Translations under genes and position numbers: made by a program | Notes under the pieces: model-generated | The model's input: the letters and a program-made list of their open reading frames with translations, nothing else | The model's database searches: none | Told to the model about the DNA's origin: nothing | Assembly (NCBI GenBank): GCA_019694455.1 | Contig: JAIBBY010000001.1 | Location: 62,001 to 126,000, forward strand | From: Pirellulales bacterium | GTDB lineage: Bacteria; Planctomycetota; Planctomycetia; Pirellulales; JAEUIK01 | Direction: 5' to 3' | Length of the DNA stretch: 64,000 nt | In this document: in pieces, positions 33,984 through 43,234 of the stretch | Layout of the letters: the number at the start of each line of letters is the position of its first letter | Position numbering within the stretch: position 1 is the stretch's first letter

Positions 33984-34114
33984 GCAATCGCCCCCCGGGG
34001 ACGTACAAACACCAAGTACCTAGAGATTACTCGGTTGTGCCGCCGCGCGCAAAGGGGGTGATTTGGGCCAACAGCACTTCGTAGCCACCCGGCGGCGGGA
34101 GTTCATTCCCCCCG

Positions 34115-34537
34115 TCAGGCATCGCGACCATTAGTCGATTCGATGCCATCGGCACAGAGAGGGCGCTCGGCGAAAAGGAAATCCCGAACGGGCTCGCCAC
34201 CGATCAAGTGCTCTTGGATGATGCGTTCCAGCACGGGAGGATCGCATTGTCCGTACCAGGTTCCTTCGGGATAGACGACCGCTACCGGGCCGCCGGCGCA
34301 AACACGCAGGCACCCGGAGCGGGTGCGATAGACGCCGCCACGGTTTTCGAGCCCAAGTTCCTTGAGCCGCTTCTTAAGATAGGCCCAGGAGCGCATCATT
34401 CGCCGCTTGCCGGCGCATTTGGAGGTTTGCAGGTCGCAGCAGAGGAAAATATGCCGCTCGACGCGCTCGATACCGAGCTTGCGCGCGATCTTTTGTTGCT
34501 TGGCGAGCGTCTTCTTGCGTGGTTGGGCTGCGGACAA
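34115..34537 (-). CDS. Thioredoxin-like 2Fe-2S ferredoxin
   Basis: A 140-residue protein of the thioredoxin-like [2Fe-2S] ferredoxin family. After a basic N-terminal helix it shows [14 protein letters not shown] and then [26 protein letters not shown], with Cys33/34, 41, 76 and 80 as cluster ligands and the typical yYP.xxxWY tail. Free-standing forms act as small electron carriers; the partner is unknown. The start is TTG at 34537 with GGAGG nine bases upstream; no ATG fits the frame. Confidence 0.87.
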   Translation of the reverse strand: MSAAQPRKKTLAKQQKIARKLGIERVERHIFLCCDLQTSKCAGKRRMMRSWAYLKKRLKELGLENRGGVYRTRSGCLRVCAGGPVAVVYPEGTWYGQCDPPVLERIIQEHLIGGEPVRDFLFAERPLCADGIESTNGRDA

Positions 34538-34726
34538 CCGAGCATGCCTCCAAATGTCGCCCCGAGGAATAAACTGCCTCTCATAATATTCTAGCCTGCC
34601 GGTCGAATCGGCGTTTTACGCAGAATCGCTGCGGCTGGCGAGGATTGGGCCAACGGAGCATAAATTCGCCGTTCAATTGGCCGACATACGTCGCTCGGTC
34701 AAAGCCCTGCCGATATCCTGGACAAA

Positions 34727-35479
34727 ATGGACTCGACACCAGCGGAAATTGACGCCACGCCCCATGCCAACGGACGCCAACCCGTTTTTGAAGCGTATGG
34801 CGTGACGAAGACGTACCACATGGGCGAAGTGGATGTGCATGCCTTGCGGGGCATCGATCTGATGCTCTACGAGGGGGAGTTTGTGGTCTTTCTGGGGCCC
34901 TCGGGGAGCGGAAAATCGACGCTGCTCAATATCCTGGGGGGCCTCGACGTACCAAGCTCTGGCGTTGTGAAGTACCACGACAACGACCTGACCGCGGCTG
35001 ACGACAAGGAGTTGACCGCTTACCGCCGCAATCATGTCGGATTCGTGTTTCAGTTCTACAACCTGATTCCAAGTCTGACGGCGCGGGAAAACGTGGAACT
35101 GGTCACCGACATCTCGCGCGACCCGATGCCCAGCGCCGAAGCGCTGCGATTGGTGGGGCTGGGTGAGCGGATGAACCATTTTCCCGCGCAGATGTCTGGT
35201 GGGGAACAGCAACGGGTGGCGATCGCCCGGGCGGTGGCCAAGCGCCCGGCGGTGCTGTTGTGCGACGAGCCGACGGGCGCGTTGGATATTCAAACCGGCA
35301 TTGTGGTGCTGGAAGTGATTGACCGGGTGAACCGCGAACTGGGGACCACCACCGCGGTGATCACGCACAATCAGGCGATCGCCGACATGGCCGATCGCGT
35401 GATTCATCTGGCCGATGGCCGCATCACGGGCATCGACGAGAATCCGCGCAAACTTGCGCCGCACGAGTTGAAGTGGTGA
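34727..35479 (+). CDS. ABC transporter ATP-binding protein (MacB/LolD type)
   Basis: A 250-residue ABC ATPase. Walker [10 protein letters not shown], the Q-loop [18 protein letters not shown], the signature [13 protein letters not shown], Walker [13 protein letters not shown] and the switch TAVITHNQ are all present. It belongs to the class that partners FtsX-type permeases (LolD, MacB, FtsE-like). It heads a tight three-gene set with permease and adaptor: 6 bp to the permease, then 21 bp to the adaptor. Confidence 0.95.
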   Translation: MDSTPAEIDATPHANGRQPVFEAYGVTKTYHMGEVDVHALRGIDLMLYEGEFVVFLGPSGSGKSTLLNILGGLDVPSSGVVKYHDNDLTAADDKELTAYRRNHVGFVFQFYNLIPSLTARENVELVTDISRDPMPSAEALRLVGLGERMNHFPAQMSGGEQQRVAIARAVAKRPAVLLCDEPTGALDIQTGIVVLEVIDRVNRELGTTTAVITHNQAIADMADRVIHLADGRITGIDENPRKLAPHELKW

Positions 35480-35485
35480 CCGCCC

Positions 35486-37849
35486 ATGCGCAAGCTCGAT
35501 CGCAAAATGCTCCGCGACCTTTGGAACATGAAAGAGCAGGCGGTCGCGATTTCGCTGGTGATTAGCTGCGGTGTGGCGACCTTTGTGATGGCGCTGTCCA
35601 CCCTGTCGTCGCTGCAATTGACGCAGCAGACCTATTACGACCGCTTTCGCTTCGCCGACGTCTTCACTCAACTCAAGCGAGCGCCGCTTTCGTTGGCCGA
35701 TCGAATCGCGGAGATACCGGGCGTGTCGCGGGTCGACCCGCGAATTGTGATGGATGTGACGCTTGACGTACAGGGCTTGGCCGAGCCGGCGGTAGGCCGG
35801 TTGATCTCCGTGCCAGAGACGCATGAGCCCGACCTGAACGCCATCTATCTGCGACGCGGCAGATATATTCAGCCCGGACACAGCGAGGAGGTGCTGGTCA
35901 GCGAGGGGTTTGCCGACGCTCACGGGTTTGAGTTGGGGGACTCGGTGGCGGCGATCATCAACCGCCGCAAAAAGATGCTCAAGATCGTCGGCATCGCACT
36001 GTCTCCGGAATACATCTACCAGATTCGCGCGGGGGGGCTGATTCCGGACGACAAGCGGTTTGGCGTGTTCTGGATGGGGCGCCGCCCGCTGGAAGCGGCG
36101 TTCGACATGGACGGCGCGTTCAACAGCCTGTCGCTGCTACTGATGCCGGGCGCGAATGGCGAAGAAGTGTTGCGCCGGCTCGACCTGTTGACCGAGCCAT
36201 ACGGCGGGACGGGCGCCTATCTGCGCAAAGATCAGGTGTCGCATCAGTTATTGACGAACGAGATGGATCAACTACGGGCGATGAGCCTGATTGCCCCGAG
36301 CATCTTTTTGTCGGTGGCGGCCTTCTTGTTGAATGTGGTCGTGGCGCGGATCATCGTTGCCCAGCGCGAGCAGATCGCCGCGCTTAAGGCATTTGGTTAT
36401 ACGAATGTCGACATCGGGCTGCACTATATCAAGATGGTGCTGCTGATCACTGTGGTGGGAGACGTGTTGGGGGTGGCGCTGGGGACCTGGATCGGGCGCT
36501 CGCTGACGGGGATCTATGCTCGCTTTTATCATTTTCCGGTGCTGACGTTTCAATTGAATCCGGACATTGTGATGCTGGCCTTGTTCATCAGCGGCGGCGC
36601 CGCGGTGATTGGCAGCATTGGCTCGGTGCGCCGCGCGGTAAAACTACCCCCCGCGGAGGCGATGCGTCCGGAACCGCCGGCGAATTTCCGCGCGACACTG
36701 CTGGAACGGATGGGCCTGACGGCGCTGTTGAGCCCCTCGATGCGGATGATCTTGCGGCACTTGGAACGGCAGCCGATCAAGTCGGCGCTGTCGTCGGTGG
36801 GGATTTCGATGGCGCTGTCCGTGTTGATTTTGGGGTCGTTTTCGATCGACGCCTTGGACTACATCATCGACGTGCAATACAACTTCGCGCAGCGGTACGA
36901 CGTGGACGTGGCTTTCTATCAACCGCGGCCGGCGCGGGCGTTGCACGAACTGGAGCAATTGCCGGGCGTGATGCGAACCGAACCTTATCGGGCCGTGCCG
37001 GTGCGGCTGCGATTGGGACATCGGTCGCGGCGCGTGGCGATTGCCGGATACGTGCCGAATGCAGAACTGCAGCGGCCCATCGACGAGAACGTGCAACCGA
37101 TTCATCTGCCCAAGCAGGGGTTGGCGCTGGGCGTCAAACTGGCGGAGCTTTTGGACGCGCGGCTGGGGGACGTTGTGACCGTGGAGGTGATGGAAGGCAA
37201 TCGGCAGGTGCGGCACGTGCCGGTGTCGGCGATCGTGTCGGAGTTTATAGGCGCCGGCGCCTATATGGATATTCACGCGCTCAACCGGCTACTGCAGGAG
37301 GGAGCGACCATCAGCGGCGGCTATCTGATGACCGACGCGGCCAAGGTCGATGCGTTGTACGACACGCTCAAGCACACGCCGGACGTGGCGGCCGTGAACG
37401 TGCGCGAAGTGTCGATCAACAACTTCAAAAAGACCATCGCGGAGAACATGCTGCGGATGCGACTGTTCAACGTGGCGTTCGCCACGATCATCGCTTGCGG
37501 GGTGGTGTACAATAGCGCCCGCATCGCGCTGGCCGAGCGCAGCCGAGAATTAGCGAGCCTGCGCGTGTTGGGGTTCACGCGGGGCGAGATATCGACCATC
37601 TTGCTCGGCGAACTGGCGGTGTTGACGCTGGCGGCGATCCCGTTGGGGATGGCGCTGGGCACCGGCTTCGCCTGGTTTCTGACCAGCCGGCTGGACACTG
37701 ACCTGTTCCGCATTCCGCTGGTGATTGATCCGCAGACCTTCGCGTTTGCCGTGATCGTGGTGCTGGCGGCGGCGATCGCCTCGGGCCTGGTAGTGCGGCG
37801 CAAGTTGGATCATTTGGATCTGGTGGCGGTGCTCAAGAGTCGAGAATAG
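35486..37849 (+). CDS. ABC transporter permease with two FtsX domains
   Basis: A 787-residue inner-membrane protein. It starts with a short cytoplasmic part and a hydrophobic helix (about 18-40), then a large periplasmic domain, three helices (about 265-400), a link with LPPAEAMRPEPP, and a second copy of the helix/periplasmic domain/three-helix plan. The repeated plan matches tandem FtsX (DUF214-like) permeases of MacB-like mechanotransmission exporters. These move lipoproteins, peptides or drugs across the periplasm rather than through the membrane. Substrate not predictable. Confidence 0.93.
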   Translation: MRKLDRKMLRDLWNMKEQAVAISLVISCGVATFVMALSTLSSLQLTQQTYYDRFRFADVFTQLKRAPLSLADRIAEIPGVSRVDPRIVMDVTLDVQGLAEPAVGRLISVPETHEPDLNAIYLRRGRYIQPGHSEEVLVSEGFADAHGFELGDSVAAIINRRKKMLKIVGIALSPEYIYQIRAGGLIPDDKRFGVFWMGRRPLEAAFDMDGAFNSLSLLLMPGANGEEVLRRLDLLTEPYGGTGAYLRKDQVSHQLLTNEMDQLRAMSLIAPSIFLSVAAFLLNVVVARIIVAQREQIAALKAFGYTNVDIGLHYIKMVLLITVVGDVLGVALGTWIGRSLTGIYARFYHFPVLTFQLNPDIVMLALFISGGAAVIGSIGSVRRAVKLPPAEAMRPEPPANFRATLLERMGLTALLSPSMRMILRHLERQPIKSALSSVGISMALSVLILGSFSIDALDYIIDVQYNFAQRYDVDVAFYQPRPARALHELEQLPGVMRTEPYRAVPVRLRLGHRSRRVAIAGYVPNAELQRPIDENVQPIHLPKQGLALGVKLAELLDARLGDVVTVEVMEGNRQVRHVPVSAIVSEFIGAGAYMDIHALNRLLQEGATISGGYLMTDAAKVDALYDTLKHTPDVAAVNVREVSINNFKKTIAENMLRMRLFNVAFATIIACGVVYNSARIALAERSRELASLRVLGFTRGEISTILLGELAVLTLAAIPLGMALGTGFAWFLTSRLDTDLFRIPLVIDPQTFAFAVIVVLAAAIASGLVVRRKLDHLDLVAVLKSRE

Positions 37850-37870
37850 AAACGGCGTAGAGCGAGCTTT

Positions 37871-39061
37871 ATGCGACGACTGATTCCGATTGTAGTGGCC
37901 TTGGCGATCGCGGCGGCGATCGCGTATGCGTTTTGGCCCAAACCGCTGCCGGTCGATTTTGAGCCCGTGAGCGCGGGGCCGATGACGGTCACGGTGGATG
38001 AAGAGGGCAAGACGCGAATCAAAGAGCGCTATATTGTTTCGGCGCCGCTCGGCGGACAGTTGCAACGCATTGAGCTTGATCCGGGCGATCCCGTGAAAAC
38101 GGGCGAAACGCTGCTGGCGGTGATTGAGCCGACCGATCCGGCGCTATTGGACTCGCGCACGATCGCCGAGACCGAAGCCCGCGTGAAAGCGTCTGAGGCA
38201 AACGTGCAACAATCGAACACGGCGGTGGAGCGTGCCCGAGTGGCGCTGGAGTTTGCGCAGAACGACTTGCAGCGAACCCAAAAACTGCGCGAACGACAGC
38301 AAGCGACGCTGGAAGAGCTAGAGAACGCCGACATGCTGCTGCGCACCCGCCGGGAGGATTTGCAGGCGGCGGAATTTGCCGTGCAGATCGCTAAGTTTGA
38401 GTTGGAACAAGCCCAGGCCGCTTTGGTGCGCACCAAGCCGGGGCCCCGTTCGCCGGGGGAAACGACCAATGTGGCGATCAACTCGCCGATCACCGGCACC
38501 GTGCTGCGCGTACTTCAAGAGAGCGCCACGGTGGTGACGCCGGGAGTGCAACTCATTGAGTTAGGCGACCCGCGCGAGTTGGAGGTGGAGGTCGATGTGC
38601 TGTCGAGCGACGCCGTGAAAATCGATCCTGGCGACCATGTGTGGCTGGAGCACTGGGGAGGCGATCGTCCGTTGGCAGGACGTGTGCGGCGTGTTGACCC
38701 GGCGGGCTTCACCAAGGTGTCGGCGCTGGGGGTGGAAGAGCAGCGCGTGAACGTGATCATCGACTTCGATGACCAATACGAGAACCGGCAATCGCTGGGA
38801 GACGCCTACCGCGTGGAGGCGAAGATCGTCGTTTGGGAAGAGCCGCAGGTGCTGCGCGTGCCCGCCAGTGCGCTGTTTCGAGTGGGCGAAGATTGGGCCG
38901 TGTATCGCGTGAACGACACGCGCGCCCATCTGACTAAGATCGAAGTCGGGCAAACCAACGCGCTGTATGCGCAGGTGCTGTCGGGCTTGAAGGCGGGGGA
39001 CACGGTGATTTCGCACCCCAGCGACAAAATCAACGACGGCGTGCGAGTCGTCAAACGCTAG
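37871..39061 (+). CDS. Efflux adaptor, HlyD/RND periplasmic subunit family
   Basis: A 396-residue membrane-fusion protein. After an N-terminal membrane helix (about 3-19) come a biotinyl-lipoyl-like half (APLGGQLQRIELDPGDPVKTGETLLAVIEP), a coiled-coil hairpin (about 95-185, rich in Glu/Gln/Ala/Arg), the second lipoyl half (INSPITGTVLRVLQESATVVTPGVQLIEL) and beta-barrel/MP domains. It links the upstream permease to an outer-membrane channel; no TolC-like gene is in this window. Same operon as the ATPase and permease. Confidence 0.93.
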   Translation: MRRLIPIVVALAIAAAIAYAFWPKPLPVDFEPVSAGPMTVTVDEEGKTRIKERYIVSAPLGGQLQRIELDPGDPVKTGETLLAVIEPTDPALLDSRTIAETEARVKASEANVQQSNTAVERARVALEFAQNDLQRTQKLRERQQATLEELENADMLLRTRREDLQAAEFAVQIAKFELEQAQAALVRTKPGPRSPGETTNVAINSPITGTVLRVLQESATVVTPGVQLIELGDPRELEVEVDVLSSDAVKIDPGDHVWLEHWGGDRPLAGRVRRVDPAGFTKVSALGVEEQRVNVIIDFDDQYENRQSLGDAYRVEAKIVVWEEPQVLRVPASALFRVGEDWAVYRVNDTRAHLTKIEVGQTNALYAQVLSGLKAGDTVISHPSDKINDGVRVVKR

Positions 39062-39078
39062 TTGACGCTGGATTGCGC

Positions 39079-40740
39079 TTACGCGTTCTTGACGCTCGGG
39101 GGGACGCCGTTGGGCGTTTCGTCGCTGGCGATGTCAAACCACTCTTTCTTGAATTCGATCAAGCGGCGCTCGGCCATGGCCTGGTTGCTGACCAGCGCGA
39201 TGATCGCGTCGGCCATGGCCACCTCGGGCTTGCACTTGGGTTGGTTTTCGGCGGACGGATTGCGAATGCACCAGGCCCAGTGCTCGATCTCCTCGGTGTA
39301 GCCGCGGCTGACAGGGCCGCTTTCGAGCGCTTGTTTGCCGACCGCCGCCGCCGGGCCGCCGCCGCTATCAGTAGTGTCGAGCGTGGGCGCGCCGCCCTTG
39401 CCTTTGGCGACCTTGATGTTGGTGGTGGTGGACGAATCTTTGAAGAGCATCACCTCTTGCTCGCGCTCGAGGATGAGCGTGCCCTTGGTGCCAAAGACGC
39501 ACTCGCCATAGCCACCATAGCCGTTGCCGTTGATTGACGAGTAGCTGACGACAATGCGCTTGGCGGGGTCGCTCTCGTAGCCGGGCGCCGGGAACTCGAA
39601 CATGCAATGGACATGGTCGTCGATATCGCGATCGTCGGGAAAGACGTTGCGACAGCCAATGCCCGAGACGCGCAGCGGCTGCACCTTTTCGCCCTTTTCG
39701 TTCATGGCGCTGATGAAGATGCTCGACGCGTCGAGTTGATGGCTGCCGAGTTCGGCCATCAGTCCGCCGCCCGTGCGGTTCCAAAGCCGCCAGCGAATCA
39801 ACTCTTCGAGCGGGGAGCAGACGTAGCCGCTGGGCCGGGTGGTTTGCTGGTAGCCGTGCTTGGCGGCATCGACATCGGCGTCTTTGACCTGCTGTTCCAG
39901 GATGCGCTTTTTCGTCATCAGCTTTTCCATGTCGCCCGGCTTGGCGGAGGCCAGTTGCTCGTTGAGCTTGGCGAGATCCTTGGTCAGTTGTTCCGGCAGC
40001 GGTTGTTGCCAGCTATCTTTGCCGGGCAGATTGCCGCGATGCCACTGGGCGCGAATGTGATGCAGATCGCCGATCAACCCGCGATGGATCAAGTCTTTGG
40101 CGTTGTCGTACAGAATGCTGTAGTGGCGTTGGTGGCCGGTGGCGAGCAGCTTGCCGGTCTGCCGCGAGACGCGTCCCATGTCTTTGCACTGGCTCACGCT
40201 GTGGGCCATGAGCTTTTCGGTCAGCACGTGCTTGCCGGCCTGCATGGCCTCGATGGCGACGGGCGCATGCAGGTGGAGAGGCAGGGCGATGATCACCGCC
40301 TCGATATCGGGGTCTTTGAGCAGTTCTTTGTAATCGCCGTAAACCTTGACGTGCTTTTTGGCTTCGTCCTCAGACTTCCAGTCGTACTTGCTCAATAGGC
40401 CCGGCCGAGCCTTGAGCGCCGAGGCGCTCGACTCGTCGCCATGAAACGCGCGATAGATGTTGAACGGTCGAATATCGGCGATCGCCATCACCTGCACATA
40501 TTGCGGCGTATGGGCGCCAATGAGCACGCTGCCTTCGTCGCCTGTGCCGATGACGCCCACGCGGACCGGGTCGCCGGTGATTTGCTGATAGCCGAAGTAG
40601 GCGGCGCCGAGCCCCGCGCCGGAGACAACGCCGGCCGCGATGGTCCCTTGCAGAAACTCGCGGCGCGTCAGATCGCTGCCGATGGCGGAGTGGAAGTTGC
40701 CTTTGCCGACTGTGACTTCTTCTGGTGTGAGATTTCGCAT
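39079..40740 (-). CDS. Gfo/Idh/MocA family oxidoreductase, Tat-exported
   Basis: A 553-residue NAD(P)-dependent oxidoreductase with a twin-arginine signal (LTRREFLQGTIAAGVVSGAGLGAAY, about residues 24-48). The Rossmann fold follows at VRVGVIGTGDEGSVLIG and the catalytic Lys-containing motif is HVLTEKLMAHS (EKP-equivalent EKL). The large insert around 240-300 includes a Lys/Gln/Glu-rich helical section (KLNEQLASAKPGDMEKLM) not usual in shorter members. The substrate is likely a sugar or inositol derivative. Its start overlaps the DoxX stop as TGATG, so the two are translationally coupled. Confidence 0.88.
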   Translation of the reverse strand: MRNLTPEEVTVGKGNFHSAIGSDLTRREFLQGTIAAGVVSGAGLGAAYFGYQQITGDPVRVGVIGTGDEGSVLIGAHTPQYVQVMAIADIRPFNIYRAFHGDESSASALKARPGLLSKYDWKSEDEAKKHVKVYGDYKELLKDPDIEAVIIALPLHLHAPVAIEAMQAGKHVLTEKLMAHSVSQCKDMGRVSRQTGKLLATGHQRHYSILYDNAKDLIHRGLIGDLHHIRAQWHRGNLPGKDSWQQPLPEQLTKDLAKLNEQLASAKPGDMEKLMTKKRILEQQVKDADVDAAKHGYQQTTRPSGYVCSPLEELIRWRLWNRTGGGLMAELGSHQLDASSIFISAMNEKGEKVQPLRVSGIGCRNVFPDDRDIDDHVHCMFEFPAPGYESDPAKRIVVSYSSINGNGYGGYGECVFGTKGTLILEREQEVMLFKDSSTTTNIKVAKGKGGAPTLDTTDSGGGPAAAVGKQALESGPVSRGYTEEIEHWAWCIRNPSAENQPKCKPEVAMADAIIALVSNQAMAERRLIEFKKEWFDIASDETPNGVPPSVKNA

Positions 40741-41645
40741 CAGGACAACCCTTGCTCACGCTTGCCAAATAGTGGACGCGTCACGAGATGATGGATGAAA
40801 AAGTCAAGCCCGCCCCAACGACCGACGGGAAGCGCCGCCAGCGCGAACAGGGCCATCATCTCCACGAATTCTTTGTTCACGATCAGCGATCGGCCGGCCG
40901 CCGGCGGGGCAGGGGGGTAAAGCCCTGGCAGTTCGGGCTGAGCCAGCACAATCGACAACAAAAAGAGCGCGCCGCCAAAGGCCGCCAGCCGCGAGAACAA
41001 GCCCGCGATCAGACAGAGCCCAATGGCGATATTGCTATAGGTGACAAGCTGATCCATCGAAAAACCGGAGCGATCGAGCAGCGAAGGGACGACATCGGGG
41101 GTCTTGTTGACCACAGCCGAGAGCTCGCGGCGAGCCTCTTGTTGCCAGGCGTCTAGCTGCTTGACCCAGCCCTTGAGCTTGGCTTGCAACTCTTGCTGCT
41201 TGTCCCAATTACGTTTGCGCTGGAAGTCGAGTTCACTATTGGGGGCCGTTTTGGCGGCCTCGAATCGCTCTAACTCGTGAAAATAGGTCTCAATGTCGTC
41301 CTTGTTCTCGGCGAAAAAGTCGCTGATCTGCTCCTTGCGGGCGGCCACCACACGGTCGGCCAGCGCCGCCTGCGACTCGCTGAGGGTGAACTTTTGGGCC
41401 AAGGCGGCGCGATCGGCGTCGAGCCGGGCAATGGCGTTCTTTTCGTCGAGCCGCTCGCGACCCCAAAAGTCGGGGATCAGCTCGTGAAAGCGATCGGCCA
41501 GGGGCCCCTTGGCCTGGCTGAGGAAGCCGGACGAGCTGAAGTTGGCACTCTCCAGCTTGCCAATGCCTTGGTAGAGAAAGTGCCAGCCGATCGTGACGCG
41601 GAGGAGCACCAGCATCACGACGCCGGCCAAACTAATGCGAAACAT
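40740..41645 (-). CDS. DoxX-like membrane protein with long hydrophilic insert
   Basis: A 301-residue protein. Helix 1 (MFRISLAGVVMLVLLRVTIGWHFLYQGIGKLES) matches the first helix and GxxK of DoxX. A hydrophilic, helical region of about 155 residues (35-190, with many Glu/Gln/Lys/Ala) follows, then three more membrane helices (YSNIAIGLCLIAGLFSRLAAFGGALFLLS onwards). DoxX proteins normally have only a short loop here. The ATG at 41645 is chosen since the frame upstream does not read like protein. It precedes a Tat-exported oxidoreductase with overlapping stop and start, so a joint electron-transfer role is possible. Confidence 0.82.
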   Translation of the reverse strand: MFRISLAGVVMLVLLRVTIGWHFLYQGIGKLESANFSSSGFLSQAKGPLADRFHELIPDFWGRERLDEKNAIARLDADRAALAQKFTLSESQAALADRVVAARKEQISDFFAENKDDIETYFHELERFEAAKTAPNSELDFQRKRNWDKQQELQAKLKGWVKQLDAWQQEARRELSAVVNKTPDVVPSLLDRSGFSMDQLVTYSNIAIGLCLIAGLFSRLAAFGGALFLLSIVLAQPELPGLYPPAPPAAGRSLIVNKEFVEMMALFALAALPVGRWGGLDFFIHHLVTRPLFGKREQGLS

Positions 41646-42336
41646 AGGCGGGCTCGGGACAAGGACTTGCGGAATGGATGGCGGGCGAGGTCGGAACGCT
41701 GGGCATCGCAGTTCCGACCTATCCCCCTCGGGGCAGAACCACATTATAGCCGGGTCACAGGGGCTTACCTAGCAGTTGAACGGCCGACCGTGCAGTTGCA
41801 GCGTAGCAGATGCGTGGCTCAAAAAGCAAAAAGCCCGCGACGGATGGAGTTGCGGGGAATGTGATTACCGCAGAGGCGCCGAGACGGGAGGTCGCCATCG
41901 GTTGGCATGCGCTAATGTGCTGCTGATGGAATGAGGGATCAGGTGAGCAGTGGGGCAGGTGAGGCGGCCCCGTAGGCCGCCAGAGAAGCAGCGAATCGAA
42001 TTGCGCTCAAAATGCGAATACAGGGGGGGTGGACTCCGAAAACGGCTGTCCGAAAACAAATGCGAATCGCGATTCTGTTTTTTTAAGTTGCATCTGCGCC
42101 ACAGTTTGCGATGCAGTCGCCTGGCGAATCGAGGGCTTGGGTTTTCGGAGTTTTCGGAATTGGGTACCGCATTTCGCATCGATTCGCCACGCATCGTTCG
42201 CAGATGTAGTGGCCGGGCGGCGCGACGCCACTAGTGGTAGTGGTCGCAATTCGGAGGGCACTCTGAAAACCCTGCCCGTCTCCGAAAACCAGCCGTTGAG
42301 AGAAAGACAACGCGAAGCGAGATTGGCGCTGACCAA
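41646..42336. other. 691-bp non-coding block with dense short repeats
   Basis: No gene is credible in any frame. From 41960 to 42290 the DNA is full of short inverted and direct repeats: GGCGGCC/GGCCGCC (41963-41981), the nonamer TCCGAAAAC twice at 42035 and 42049, its reverse complement in tandem at 42141-42158, and again at 42262 (one mismatch) and 42281. GGCGAATCGA (42123-42132) and TCGATTCGCC (42179-42188) enclose the tandem pair. A T-run follows a small palindrome at 42064-42088. Confidence 0.6.
42123..42188. repeat. Inverted repeat presenting a tandem nonamer in its loop
   Basis: GGCGAATCGA and its exact reverse complement TCGATTCGCC are 46 bases apart. The loop holds GTTTTCGGA twice in direct tandem (42141-42158). 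The two copies are complementary to TCCGAAAAC copies on both sides, so alternative foldings are possible. Confidence 0.6.
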
Positions 42337-43138
42337 TTACTTCCGCGGTTCATCCGGAGCGAGTTTCTTGGGAGGGTCGTTGGTCACCTTGAGGCTTTGG
42401 CAAATCGCTCGAATCCAACTCGGGTCAATCTTGGCGCGGCGATCTCTAAAAAACAGAAATCCACCAAATTTGCCATCGTTTGTTTGCCACTGAAAATGGG
42501 CTCCTATCAGAAAAGAAATGCAGCAATCCCTCAATATCGTCACGGAACAAAGTCTCTACACGCCCCTCCCTTGGATGGATGATTAATTTGCTGTTGGTCG
42601 CGTAAAAAGTATGCGACACGACCTCTTCAGGCGTCATGGACCAGCGAAAGTTGTCAGCATCTGCTTCGAAGCATGCCAATCGAAATCTTGCTCTGGTGAG
42701 CCGTCGCGACGCCGGCGACAGCTTGGACATCGCATCAAAATACTGAGACATTTCGGTTGTATCTTCAGGTGGCCCGACGCCCAGATCACTCAAGCCGTGC
42801 GAGAATCGAGAAGCGACTGATCCATTGGGTGGCAACTTGTTCTCAGCTAGCTCGGGTGGCAAGCTCAGCTCCATGCCGCCAAAGTGACACGGCACCCAGT
42901 TGTCTGGTATCGAGGTTTCTGGCATGTCGCCGCATGCAATCGCATGGATGTCGTACAGATCGAGGCGACGCGCGGAATACACCCAGAGAAAATGAAGGCG
43001 GTAGTGGAACACGATTCCTACCACCACCGCCAAGAGCACAACGAACGCGATACTAAAAGGGTGCAGAACAAACGGGCGCCAGCGCCGCGGAGCGGCGAGC
43101 GGTTCGGCGCCCGGAGGGTCGCTTTGCTGCGGAATCAT
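42337..43138 (-). pseudogene. Single-pass membrane protein gene interrupted by a frameshift
   Basis: The frame opening at 43138 encodes about 230 residues with one hydrophobic helix (about 26-48, LHPFSIAFVVLLAVVVGIVFHY) and a soluble part, then ends at 42446. The codon-like protein sequence continues in the +1 frame to 42337 (IGAHFQWQTNDGKFGGFLFF, ending in a Lys/Pro-rich tail). The switch falls at a T-rich run (minus strand TTTCTTTTCT, 42509-42518); removing one T joins both parts into about 266 residues. I recognise no family. The cause may be a real mutation, a sequencing error in the run, or programmed slippage. Confidence 0.5.
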
Positions 43139-43234
43139 GGGAATCCTGGAATGTCAGGGGTATGCTAACCCCACCAGCGACAATCCCCAATCCATTCGAA
43201 GCAAACTATTGGCGGTACGACGGAGGTTCTTTCC

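Noticed and set aside
42029-42493. 154-codon plus-strand frame in the repeat-dense block
   Set aside because: Its codons are made of the short repeats and it overlaps the end of the frameshifted gene; no family likeness.
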